This document shows positions 12,657 to 23,999 of a stretch of DNA of 64,000 nucleotides, one piece after another. Below the pieces are notes generated by a model that saw nothing but the letters and a program-made list of their open reading frames with translations, was not told the DNA's origin and did not search any database. Position numbers and translations under genes: made by a program. The DNA is from Aspidiotus rigidus (lineage: Eukaryota > Arthropoda > Insecta > Hemiptera > Diaspididae), in the NCBI GenBank assembly GCA_035079385.1, contig JAVHKY010000012.1, forward strand, positions 434,001 through 498,000. The letters run 5' to 3'. Positions within the stretch are counted from its first letter, which is position 1, and each line of letters opens with the position of its first letter.

Positions 12657-13800
12657 TTTGGATTTCTACCAGGCATGGGAACGAGAGAACCTCTGTACTG
12701 CGTACAAGTTATTCTTCAAAAATGCCGAGAGTTCCGAAAAACAGTCTTTATATGCTTTATAGAGTTCGAGAAAGCTTTCGATAAAGTACAACACAACAAA
12801 CTAGTTGAAAGCCTGAAGATAATTGGCTTGAACGACTGGGACATACGGCTAATGGTCAATCTGTATTGGAAACAAACGGCGTTTGTGGAAATTGGCAACA
12901 CAGAATCACAGCAAATCCCAGTCAAAAGAGGAGTAAGGCAGGGTTGCGTCCTCTCGCCACTGCTATTTAACATTTACTCCGAAGAAATATGTGTGGAGGC
13001 TTTAGAAGATCAGCCAATAGGAGTGCGAATTGGAGGCGAAACAATCAATAATATCAGGTATGCGGACGACACAGCTCTTTTAGCAGAGACCTCCGAACTT
13101 TACTAAACCGAGTTAAAAATATGGCTTATCCATCAACATTAATAAGGCAGAAATGATGATAGTAAGCAAGGATGGGATTGGGAATGTACAACTGGAACTA
13201 GCTGGAGAACGTATTGAAAGAGTAACGCATTTCAAATATCTTGGAGCCTGGATAGACGAGGACAGGAACCCGGATGAGGAGATTAAAGTTCGAATATCGT
13301 TGGCAGAGGATGCATTCAGTAACTGGCGCAAGGTAATGACGACAAAGGACCTGAACATGCGTCTAAAATTGAGGATCTTGAAATGCTATGTCTGGTCGAG
13401 GCTACTTTATAGCTGCGAAACGTGGACCCTGAAGACGGCGATGATGAATAAAATTGAGGCATTCGAGATGTGGTGTTACCGACGGATGCTGAAAATTGTA
13501 TGGACGGAAAAAATACGGAATACGGAAGTCCTTGATCGTATGGGAAAAGAGCGCGAACTTCTAAACACCATTAAGAAAAGAAAAATGCAGTATCTAGATC
13601 ATGTACTTCGCGGGCCTAAATATGATCTACTGCAGACAATCATGCGTGGTCGAATTGAGGGGAAGCGATGGATAGGCTGAAAAAGTCTCTCATGGTTAAG
13701 GAACATCAGACAGTGGACCAATATTGCCAGAAGAAATTTTCCACGCAGCGAGAGATCGAGAAAAATAGAAACAAATTATCGAAATGACAACTGCCTGAAG
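12640..13800 (+). pseudogene. RTE-like LINE, 3' half (RT palm to C-terminus)
   Basis: The plus strand starts with EQFGFLPGMGTREP, the RT motif that should directly follow the end of the minus-strand segment. It continues with EFEKAFDKV, KRGVRQGCVLSPLLFNIY, and RYADDTALLAE, which is the intact YADD catalytic box (near 13060). A stop at about 13104 is followed in another frame by FKYLGAWIDEDRN and the thumb/C-terminal region with RLLYSCETW and RRMLKI to 13680. Degraded tail coding continues to about 13820, and AATAAA lies near 13909. The YADD core is preserved but the ORF is broken. Confidence 0.85.
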
Positions 13801-14024
13801 TCCCTTGGATATGGCACTTGAAGAGAGAGATCTGATAATCATATGACGAAGATATGTACAATCGGGCTCGTAGTATGGTATCTTTCAGTACTCGGATACG
13901 TGTGTATGAAATAAATACATATAGCTGACGTTCACAGTAAACAAATAGCTACATACTTGTTAAGATCAATTTTTCGACCATTGCTACACTAGAGAAGAAT
14001 TCCTTATTGTCACATTTTACAGCC

Positions 14025-14376
14025 ACAGAAGATGAAGAAACAAACAAAATGTGTGTAGAATAAACTTTATTTATAAACAATACTATAAAGAAAATTGTTC
14101 CTTCCCATACATTTTCTTCTAGAAGTTGATTTTTCCGACATATCAGGAAAAATTTATAAATTTTAAAATCTATATTACTTCGAGGGAATTTTTGAGCTGA
14201 CTATTGGGTCTAAACTGGACTTTCTATACATCATTTTATTTGAAATTTCAAGAGGAACATTTTTTGTTCGAAACATTTTCTTGTAAAACGCTTAGTTTTT
14301 GAGCAATAGTCCAAAAAGTGAAATTGGGGGCCCAAAACGTGGCCCAAAAAATTTTCACCAACCTTTAGGTGGTGGG
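14025..14376 (-). repeat. Right arm of the large inverted repeat
   Basis: This is the reverse-complement partner of 10431-10790 (see that entry). Together the arms look like a foldback-type element with the RTE-like LINE at its centre. The sequences outside the arms differ, which sets the outer boundary. Confidence 0.75.
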
Positions 14377-14469
14377 TTTTTTTTTTGTGATTTCCCTCTA
14401 TACATTCCAGCAAATACCCGTTCTCTACCAAAAGATTCTTTTTTAAGCTCATTTTGTGTCTAATTTGAC

Positions 14470-16860
14470 TAGACTAAGAGTGTACTTGCAACGCTCGTTA
14501 ATTTAATGAGGAAAAAAATTAGGCAAGATGAGTTTATTGAACGTCTTTTCTTAAAATTGAATTTCAGTTGTTACTTTATGTGAATTTTCTATCTAAGAAA
14601 TGGGACTTTCGTCTTCCTTTGATTCATATTTTCAAATACATTCATTATTATTATTTTTTTTCTTATGGTGAAAACGAATACACGTCTTCTTCTTTCACAC
14701 GTTCGCAAGTTTTATAAATAACAGCAATCTACTGTATATCACTCTTTTGAGCACGTTCGACATTTTTGTACTTTGTTTCCTTTTTCGTCTAGTATCCGCA
14801 TTTGCCGTCGTTGCCGCTATACTATTAAAGAACCGAACATAGTTCTTGTTCACGAGTCATTATTTCCTCATCCTTCACATAATTTTTGAGGAGGTGCAAT
14901 TTAAAGCTAGAAAAAGAGGGCGTTTTTCGGAAAACGAACATAGATTGCTTGATGCTAGGAAAACGCGGGTACGATAATAATAGTAGATGGCTGCGTAGTC
15001 ACATATTTATATTTTTAATGTTTTTCTCGTCCTTTTATATCCTACCAGACCAGAACATTTATACGCACTTTATCTTATAGAAATCAGCGCTCTGTTACTC
15101 GTAAATATTAAGTAAACGCTCGTTGTCTGCGAGTAAAAGGCTTATGTATCTTGTGGCGCAATCAAGCTTTTCTCAATTTTTCATTCACTTTTTTTTTTTT
15201 TTTTCTTGTCTCCGTAGATTTCACGATGGTCATTCCCTTGTTTTTCGAACGAAAAGTAGATCTCTTTTAAATCATAAAATTTTCTTTTCCAGTTTCCGAA
15301 AATATCATATTAGATTCATAAATATACACTTATTGGACATACATTACAATTCCTCCTTAAATTTTCGATACTTTTTTATTACTTTCAGAATTTTGAAAAA
15401 TTGATCAAGTCTTGGATGCAATGATTTCAAAAACTATTATTTTAGACCTGCGTTTATTGCCATGAAAGTATGCCTATTGCCGGTATCTTATATAGTGGAG
15501 AGAGTAGAGATTTTTATGGAATTTCAGAAGTGATGAAAAATAAATAGAAAGTTGAGTAAAATATGACTGCGCCGGAACGCATACGAACTGTCTGCTTGTG
15601 TATCTCAACTATATCTTTTTCCTCGGTTTTCCTCCCTCTTTAAGGAGATGATACGGTTCGCGATTTTGTAATATGCTCCGTCGAATAGATTTTGCTAAAC
15701 TTTTTCTTGTTTATTTAGTTCGTCGTCTCTTTCTATACCGACTATATATACAGTCTGATCATTTGGCGTTACTTCATTTGAAAAATTATCGCAATTACGA
15801 ACTCAAAATGGCGTATGTATACATTTTTACGGGTTATTTCAACGGGTAACATCACTCGTATTAAAGTCCATGTTTTTCAAGATACATGTCGGTGTACACA
15901 GCAGACTATACTGCTATCAACTCGAAACATAATTTTCCGATTCGTTGACTCTAAATCTCGCGTCGAATGGTCTCGATATTTGTAACGCGAGGAGCATTCG
16001 CTTATATACTACACAGCACTACATTCGAGTCGAAATTTAATAATTTAACAACATCGGCTTCACTATCGTAATCGCACTAGCTTGTCACGTACAGTATGAT
16101 AGTAAGGTGTACGAAAAAACTTGTAACCAAGCGACAGCGAAGTGAAGATTTATTTTTTCACGTTGCTGACGATGATGGAATGAAAAAAGGTATAGGAAAA
16201 AAAAGCCAAATGTAGAGGCCACACGGAAGTAGAAAAAGAGTGGTTTTTTCACAATCGTAAATACTCGTGCTGTATTTGGACTCGAGGGAATACCGCATAG
16301 GCAACAGTACACTATACTCGTTTACCTTCATTGCCATTAAATTGAATAATAAAAAAATAACGGAGGATCCCTTGTAGTTTATACCACCAACCAGCAAGAT
16401 CAGTCATGGAAAAGTGCTACATAAAACGTGGCGTAAGCACACACGAAACTTTGTTTAGAGGGAGGAAAAGGCGATACGTTCAGAAGGGGAAAAGATGGTA
16501 ACTGTGTAGGGTTTTAATATTCTAATACACAACGGGTCAGATGATCACTATGAGACGTATCAACAGATTTTAGATTATTGAGGTTTTCTGTGTGTAAATG
16601 GAATTTAATGAAATCGAAAATAATGGTTTTGTAAAGGAACAAAGTCTGTGAAACAACTAACGAGTGATAGGTAAGAATTACCTGTCAACAGTGCAGCGGA
16701 AAACCTGTGATGACTGGATTTATAATTTGGAGACAGCATGGTATTCAACAGAGAAGAAGAATACATACGTGAGAAACCGAGTGGACGAAGCCCAAACTAA
16801 ACGAGTGAAAAAGAAACTTGCCGAACTGACCCGAAACAAAGAAGAAAGAAAAAAAGAGAC
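14470..16860. other. Gene-free interval
   Basis: Only short, low-complexity frames are present (poly-T at about 15190-15204, F/S-rich translations). No conserved domain or RNA was recognised. Confidence 0.5.
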
Positions 16861-17204
16861 ATCCATGTGATAATTTTGTTCAGGAAACTTTGGATTTTGT
16901 TCACCCATCATTTTTCCGCCACATACATTTAACATTTTTGGGCCTAAGGAAATGTATACACTCCCCTCTCTCATCTATGAATTTATGAGCAAAATTCACC
17001 CATATGTTATCTCATATTTTGAGACACACAGGCATGAAATACCCTTGCCTCTCCTCCTGAACTTACATAATATTTCATTCTATTTAATTTTCTAAAATAA
17101 ATACTGTGCATAGTTACAGGGTGCGCCAAAAAGATGTTAACAGTTAAATGGGAATTTGGGTTAAACCTGTTGTAGCGCAAAAACGCAAAACGCTCATCCT
17201 TCGT

Positions 17205-18440
17205 CATGAGCTCGCGGTAAGAGATCAGTCATGCCGCCGTGTTTGATACAGGCAGAGGAACCCACGGAAATCTTCCCGGTTTCACACAAATAAGGGAATG
17301 ATATCTTGAAGCTCATCGTTCGTCATGAACTCGCGGTAAGAGATCTGTCATGCCCCGTGTTTGATACAGGCAGGGGAATCCGCAAAAATCTTCCCGGTTT
17401 CACGCGAAGGAAGAAATGATAAAGCTCGACGCTCGCGGTGAGAGACCAGTTGGAGCCCTGTGTTCGATCTAATTGGGTGAGTACGAGAAAATTCTCGTTG
17501 TTTCAGGCAATGGAGAAAAACATACCGCGAAGATCGCGTCCCAGTGTGACCTCGCAAGGAAAGAACTGTAACAGCCCCGTTTTATCTAAGCAGGTAAATT
17601 TAAGAAAATTCTCGTTTTGTCAGCCAGTGCAGAGAAGGATATCCCGAGACCGTCGTTTGTTAAGCTTCCCGTGAGAGAACGATCGAGGCCCTGTGTTTGA
17701 TCCTCCACATGTCTTCACGCAAAATTTTACAGATTCACCCGCCTCTATAGAACAGGGGGCCCTACCCGATCTCCCACCGCGAGCTCGTAACAAAAGACGA
17801 GCTTCACGAAATCACTCCCTCCCTCGCGTGAACGTACGAGAATTCACCTGCCACTATCGAACACGGGGCCTTGATCGTTCTCTTACCGCGAGCGTGTAAT
17901 GGAAAACGAAGTCGTCGGTATCATTCTCTCCCTCGACCAAACCAACAGGAGTTTTTGTGGAAGCACCCGCCTCCTGGGCGTTCGTCTGCCTCAATCAAAG
18001 ACTGAGCTGTTGCTGATCGCTCATCACGAGCAAGACCGAATTTGCAGTATCCTCCCATTGCCTCCTGAATCAAGTAGTTTTTGCACTTTGGGCCGCTTCG
18101 TTCATAGGTGGGGCGTCAGTTGATCTCTCATCGCAAGCATGCAACAGAAGAGCAACTTTGCGTTCTTTGACTGAAAGAACGAGAGTTTTCGCACTTTTTC
18201 CCGCTTTGATCATACGCAGAGCCCTTGTCGATCTCTCACTGCGAACCTTCAACGGGAGATGAATTTGTCGTCTCCCTCCAATCCCCAAATGAAGAGAATT
18301 TCCGCAATTTTCTGTTTCGGATCCGTCACCCGACGCTAGTCGATCTCTCACTCCGCGAGCACTCAACGGCAGACAAACTTGTCTACATTCCTTCCATCCC
18401 TGAATCAACAATTTTACTGCAGAATGAGAAAAACTTTTGA
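17205..18440 (+). repeat. Degenerate 100-120-bp minisatellite inside the TA-type element
   Basis: A motif like GCTCGCGGTAAGAGATC.GTCATG..CCGTGTTTGATACAGGCAG..GGAA recurs near 17211, 17330, and 17428. It then continues in increasingly diverged form to about 18440 (for example GATCTCTCACTGCGA, GATCTCTCACTCCGCGAG). Open frames across it follow the repeat and are not credible genes. Confidence 0.65.
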
Positions 18441-18559
18441 TTTTTCATTTTAGCGATCATCTAGGGCCATTTCAGTATTATTCTCGGACATGGCGCTAAA
18501 TTTTACTTCAGAATTGAAAACAACTTTTGAAGATCACGCAATTTTTCATCTTGGAGGAA

Positions 18560-19010
18560 TTTTGATTCTCTTTGAGCCCATCATCCCATTTTGGTGCTTC
18601 GAGGACTTTTTCAAGCATTTTTTTCGGACTCAGCGCAAAATGCCACTTGAAAATCAAATTAAAATTTGAAAGTTTGAACGATTTTCCGATTTGGGAAAAT
18701 TTTGGCCCTTTCTGGTGTTTTGAAGAACTGTTTAAGCATTTTTTTCGGACTCAACGCAAAATTCCACTTGAAAATCGAATTAAAATTTGAAAGTTTGAAC
18801 AATTTTCCAATTTGGGAAAATTTCGACCTTTTTTGGACCCATTAACCCATGTCGTTGCTTCGAAGAATTTTTCAAACATTTTTTTTCGGACTCAGCGCGA
18901 AATTCCACTTAAAAGTCGAATTACAATTTAAAAGTTTGAACGATTTTCCATCTTGGGGAAATTTTGACCCTTTTTGGGCCTATTAACCCATTTTGCTGCT
19001 TCTTAGGATT
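18560..19010 (+). repeat. About 115-125-bp tandem repeat, four units
   Basis: TTTTTCGGACTCAGCGCAAAAT.CCACTTGAAAATC is followed by AAAGTTTGAACGATTTTCC and TTGGGAAAATTTTG.CC. The unit recurs near 18618, 18740 and 18884, with a partial unit before. It abuts the right end of the TA-type element. Confidence 0.75.
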
Positions 19011-19314
19011 TTGTTACTATTTTTCTCGTTTTCCCCGTCCAAATTCACCTAAGGAACAATAATTTGATTATTAAAATTTTCGAAATTCAGCTCAATACTG
19101 TGATTTGGTAAATTTTCGGCACATTTTGGTCCATAACTCGGCTTAGAAAAGTTGTAGAAACTTCGGATGTGGCTCAAATTAGAGATAAAATTGAGATACA
19201 AAATTCGCATATTTAAACTATACGTCTAATGTTTTGCGTTTTTGCGCTACGACAGATTTAGCGCAAACACCCATTTAACTGGTAACATCTCTCTGGTCCA
19301 CCCTGTATACATAT

Positions 19315-19620
19315 CCTTAGGGCCCCAAATTTGAAATGAATGTAGCGGGGAAACGACGAGTGAACAAAATTTAAAATTTGTTAAATAAAGTTGAACAAAA
19401 TGTGAACAAAATTATCACATGGATTTGAACCCAAAATTCGAAGATGGGGGGGGCTGCATATCCCCAGCCCCCCAAATTTGAAATGGCTGTAGCGGGGAAA
19501 CGGCGAGTGAACAAAATTTGAAATTTTTTGAACAAAATTGAACAAAATGTGAAGAAAATTATGGCATTAGTCGCGACTCAAAATTCCGTCATGGGGGGTT
19601 GGGGAAATGGAGCTTATGTA
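19315..19620 (+). repeat. Two-unit direct repeat of about 150 bp
   Basis: CCCCAAATTTGAAATG..TGTAGCGGGGAAACG.CGAGTGAACAAAATTT is present near 19325 and again near 19470. Each copy is followed by GAACAAAATGTGAA.AAAATTAT and a GGGGGG-containing block. A related fragment (TTTTGTTCA) lies left of the TA-type element near 16874, suggesting that element inserted into this repeat. Confidence 0.65.
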
Positions 19621-20104
19621 ACTCATGCTGAAGCCTAGTTGGTTTGTGGTTTTTTGTCCTCCATGAAACTACGTCTTCGATGATTGGTGACTATGCTGTC
19701 TTCTGTGGTGACTGATGCTTAGTTACGCTGGCTTCCTCGCGCTCCTGCCAGCTCTTTGACTCAAACTTGCCTCATCTTGTTCACAAAGTAAAGCTTCGCG
19801 GCGTCCAAAGCCCCCTACATCACTGGTCTATCTTCACTGTAGCGAGGGCAGAACTTGAAGACATGACGTGCGGTTTGCTCCGCAGCCCTGCATAAACAAG
19901 GGAAGGAGTTTGTCTTTTTACTTTGAAACAATAGGCAAGAAAACTTCCAAACCCCAACAGAGCCACGCCAAGGAAAAAGCACGGAGGGTCATGGTATCCC
20001 AACACCTTTGATACAATCTTCTTGGTCCTTAGTCCCTTATTGCAGGTGTCCCATTCGGCCTGCCACAGCTCTATTGATTTCTGGCACTGTCATACCCTCT
20101 TATC

Positions 20105-20470
20105 ATCCACATTGCGCGGTGGTAAATCGACGTCGAACTGGAGTTTATATTGAGTCGATACTTTTCGACTGATTTGAAACGTCGATCTGTAGCCGATTTT
20201 GAGTCATACCTTTCCAAAATTTGAATATAATCTGAATTCTCACGTCGATAAATAGTCGATATTTTGTGCTCGAATCGACCTGAAATCAAAGTTGATTTAA
20301 AGTCGACTAGCCTACATTACCTGAAAACTACAAATCGACTTGAAATCAACGCAGCAAAGAGTTCGATTTTTAGTCGACAAAAAATTAGAGAAGTCCACCC
20401 GAGTCCACTTTTCATCGACTTAACGAGTCGATTTTCAATTTCGTGTCGACGTGGTTATCGGGACGGCTAT
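20105..20470. repeat. TCGA-motif-rich degenerate repeat
   Basis: GTCGAT/ATCGAC motifs occur about every 20-30 bp (for example 20152, 20166, 20191, 20247, 20260, 20315, 20335). The same motif class appears at 58460-60950 and in three intergenic places of the Polinton element. No coding potential. Confidence 0.6.
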
Positions 20471-20479
20471 TACCATGAA

Positions 20480-22620
20480 TTTTTCCAAATAACACTTTTC
20501 CGACCCCTCAAACTCATGATTTGCCGAAGACGAATGAGTATAAAATCGCATGACTAAACAGAGCAATCCTCTCAAAAATTAGAGAAAGAGTTGCAATCAT
20601 GAAAATAGTACATCATATTGGCATCCCGTATTCCGATTGTTCTCCACCCCTAACTAAAAAAAAAAAAAAAAAAGCACAAGCTTTTCTATTAATCATTTTC
20701 GATTCAAATGTAACTGTGTTTCGGAAAGTACTACAGAGAGGATTAAAAGTTTTTATCGAATATTTTATGGAACTCCTTTGAAATATTCGGCTGTAAAACC
20801 CATCTGGGATTTTTTCGCAATTATTTCAGCGTAGCGAAATCGCGTTAAAAAAAATTATTTTGGCGCCTCTTTGTCAAGTGGCTGCGTCAACACACTCGTA
20901 CATGCTCGCTTCTGACACAGTTCCATTAAAATCCATTTTCGCGTCGAGCTCCGATTCACATCGAGGTAACAGCACGTTGAAAAGCTGTTCGCCTATTTAT
21001 GAAAATATTTCTGCACGAATAGGCCAGACTTATAGGCCTAATATTATTACCACCTATTAACGACAAATTATTATACTTTGAAATATTCCCTCGCGAAGCC
21101 TATAACGTTGGAGTCGAGTAATAGTTGACGTATGAAAGGTAACAGGTGCGAAAGTTCTCATTAAACGTATATTTTTATCATTATCATCATTATTCTCTCG
21201 ATTATCTGTTTATCGTTTTATTTTACTTTTTGAATACCGTTTATAGAGCGATTTATATATTCTATTCGATAGCACGAGCGTATTATTATACTTTGTTATA
21301 ATTATACAGGTAACATAATTTTCAAAAACGAACGATTGAATGTTTCCTCCCCTATTCTTTCCTCACTTTCATACGGCCACCTAACGATAAACTTCCTGAG
21401 AATTGTAGATCGAGACAAACTCTAGTCCACTTTTCCATGGATTGATGATAATGAACAATGAATTAAATAAAGTGTACAGTTTTTAAACGACGAGTTTTTC
21501 TTTCTTTCCTGATTAATTGAAAGCAATTCCTTCTTCAATTGACCCTTTTGGATGTTGCATCAGATTTGAGGAGGTCTGTACTTGAATAAGTGCGGACTAA
21601 CTTTTCCAGAAGTCATGATAGGACGTTTCAAAATATCTTTTTCTACAATTTCTTCTTTTTCCAATTTTTCAGCTACTGTTGATAGCTTCTGCCCGCCTCA
21701 GATGTAAGGGGTATAATATAATTGTTTAGTATGCCTAGCCATTCTCTAGCTTTGTGGAAACTCAGTTTCACGATTCTACTTATCTTTGCATGACCAAAAT
21801 TAGGCTACTTCAAATAAGTTCTTAGACCTTTATAACTTGCTCCACTCATCTTCAGTAGCGGCTGAGTAAATTTCCGAGAGGGAACAAAAAAAGTTCCAAA
21901 AAATTTGTTGGTCGGTTTTTTATGAATTTAAAATTGGTTATTTCGTCCTGGCGCTAAGTTACGCTAAGGCGCCTCAGAATCCAATTGGGGAGAAATTTGC
22001 TCCCTGCCCCTTTATTCCGCCACCGGTCATCATCTTATCAATCACTAACACAACATGAACACAATGTCTGCAGAACTTTCTTCGATTTTTTGCGTAGGTA
22101 CATAGTTATGAAAGCATCCATGGCTAAGTTGTGCACCATTAAAATAAATTTATATTGTTCCGTTTTGATCATTTTTAGATTTAAACATGAATACCGATAT
22201 CTATTTCAAAGTCGTTTCGTATGCTTCCAACTAGACCTGCTCTTGAGGGCGAGGCGGCAAAAGTATCGTGAGCCCGTTCGTCTGAAAGCCATACTTGGTA
22301 AGAGTCAAAGAGCACAACGCAAGTTTTAAACTTTCCATCCACATTTTTTGATACTGATTCTGACGACCTTCACTCAAAGCTTGAAAATCTCAACGTGCTT
22401 TAGCTTTCGCATCGATCTATTTTGACATTTTCTATATCTTTACCGGCACCCCACTACCCCACCTCCCTATTAAAAAACTGCGAGGCCGAGTTCGAGTTTC
22501 CCATTCCTAGCATGTATATTAGGCTATGCTAGCTGTAAACTAGGCCTAAAGTAGCCTAACTGGATTATACAAGAAGGGTAATGAAACCATAAACTATTTA
22601 CACCCAACACTCACACTGAA
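20480..22620. other. Gene-free interval
   Basis: Short open frames only; an A-run lies at about 20657-20673. AGGCCTA-type motifs at 22510-22560 match dispersed sequences at 4420 and 37800. Nothing else was recognised. Confidence 0.45.
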
Positions 22621-22655
22621 GAGTAACAGGATAGGACACAATCTACAAGGAGTCA

Positions 22656-22876
22656 ACGTACACGGACACAATCATCGCAAATGACTCGACTCCTACCTCA
22701 AACCTAAGCATAAGTTACACGGTGATTCGGAACTACTGCCACCGAGCAATTTCTTTCCTGAAGAACAACGGAAAAAATAGAAAAAAAATTGAGTTAATAA
22801 ATCAGATAGCAGCAGCCAACGGCTACTCTAAAGGCGTGGTTGAGGAAGTCATTGGGAAAATAATCAACAAGTAAGG
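22656..22876 (+). pseudogene. Penelope-like element fragment (region between RT and GIY-YIG)
   Basis: A single frame contains THTDTIIANDS, a run of Ser/Tyr/Arg-rich sequence, and QIAAANGYSKGVVEEVIGKI before a stop. This pattern (pTHTDxxIxxxS followed by an IAxxNGY block) is typical of the segment after the RT thumb in Penelope-like retroelements. The RT itself is not present upstream. The family call is from motif recall. Confidence 0.6.
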
Positions 22877-23066
22877 AAACCAGCACAGAGAGAATGTCGG
22901 TACTCCGGATCAGTTCAGTCCAAATTTCACGTGTCGGATATTTAGGACGAAAATGAGATACACCATTGCTCTACAATCACTTTATTCCAGGCGTGACAGG
23001 TAGTTGATAATTCACTTGTAAGCCTTCGATTGAAACCTAATTTTATCAGCTGCTACAGGCATTTTA

Positions 23067-23151
23067 AATTGAAGCGCAGCGTGGAAAAGGGGCCTCCGTT
23101 CCATAAGAAATACATTAGACGGAGGCCCCTTTTCCACGCAGCGCTTCAATT
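23067..23151. repeat. Near-perfect 33-bp hairpin
   Basis: The arm at 23067-23099 (AATTGAAGCGC..GCCTCCGT) is the reverse complement of 23119-23151 with one mismatch, around a 19-nt loop. The stem is GC-rich in an AT-rich setting. A 16-nt core, GTGGAAAAGGGGCCTC, also occurs at 3623-3638. It could be a palindromic MITE, a recent inverted duplication, or a structured RNA. No coding potential. Confidence 0.9.
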
Positions 23152-23529
23152 GGCTATTCACTCAATTTTGAAATTGTACTTCAATTTAGTATAGAATCAA
23201 CCACGCAGTCGAAGAAAACCACTCTTTCCAATTTTTATTGCATAGACCTAAATTTTTGAAACATAAATTAGTATCCGCTAAATTCCTCTTGATCAAGGAA
23301 TTATTGCCATAATTCAGTGACGTTTGATGGGCTTGATGATTGGAAAGCTTCTGGCTAACCGCTCTTTCAATAGGCCGTTCGAACCCGACTACTTTTGCTG
23401 CGGTTGCAGAAGTCTATTTTGTAAGTGATTAGCCAACGAACCCCGACACCGCCCGTCATCCTGATGGATTTCTACCACCACCTCAGTTACAATTTAGCGA
23501 CTATTTATTTCCATCCTGGAGAACACTGA

Positions 23530-23990
23530 AGAAGAGTGGGAAGAAAGCGACGTGGTGGAGCAGATCGCAGCAGTCAAAGGCTATTCTAGAGGCGTTTTTG
23601 GTGGAGTCCTCGGGAAAGTGGAAGCAAAGAAGGGCACCCAAGACTACACAGAAAGTACTTCGGATCAGTGCTTTACATTGGAAAATCCTAAAACAAGGTG
23701 ATAAAGGCGTTTAGCGATCATGATGTGAATGTGGGTATCCTTGACAACCCACCTATTGTGAAGAGAACATGCGACGACCAGACGGAGAGAAAGGACAGGG
23801 GAAGCGTAAGCGGAGTGTACAAGCTCAGTTGCCAATAGGACGAAGAGGTCTACGTTTATGAGGCTGGGAGAGAAGTTGACATAGGGAAAAAGGGTGAGAC
23901 TGGGAGAAAGTTTGAGATCAGGAAAAAGGAGCACAAAACATCGAGGGAGAAAGAAGATGACGAATCACTGTTTGGCAAAAGAGGAACACA
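23530..23990 (+). pseudogene. Penelope-like element fragment with GIY-YIG endonuclease remnant
   Basis: Near 23560 the frame reads QIAAVKGYSRGVFGGVLGK, a second copy of the IAxxNGY block. At about 23815-23975 it reads SGVYKLSCQ, then after a stop TGRKFEIRKKEHKTSREKED. This matches the GIYxL.C..C...YIGqTGRxF..R..EH core of the Penelope GIY-YIG domain. Stops and a missing YIG box make it a dead copy. It is related to the fragment at 36656-37199. Confidence 0.7.
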
Positions 23991-23999
23991 ATGGTGAAG

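Larger units (their letters stand above)
17117..19305. mobile_element. Non-autonomous DNA transposon with 75-bp TIRs and TA target duplication
   Basis: The left end CAGGGTGCGCCAAAAAGATG runs to GCGCAAAAACGCAAAACG at about 17191. The right end, on the minus strand, begins CAGGGTGGACCAGAGAGATG and ends in the same GTAGCGCAAAAACGCAAAAC phrase (about 19231). The inverted repeats are about 75 bp and roughly 80% alike. TA flanks both sides (17115-17116 and 19306-19307), as in Tc1/mariner-type insertion. No transposase is encoded; the interior is two minisatellite blocks. A second, partial copy of the right end lies at about 61846-62010. Confidence 0.75.

Noticed and set aside
17438..18440. Several 70-113-codon frames between 17438 and 18440
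   Set aside because: They follow the internal minisatellite of the TA-type element and change frame between units.
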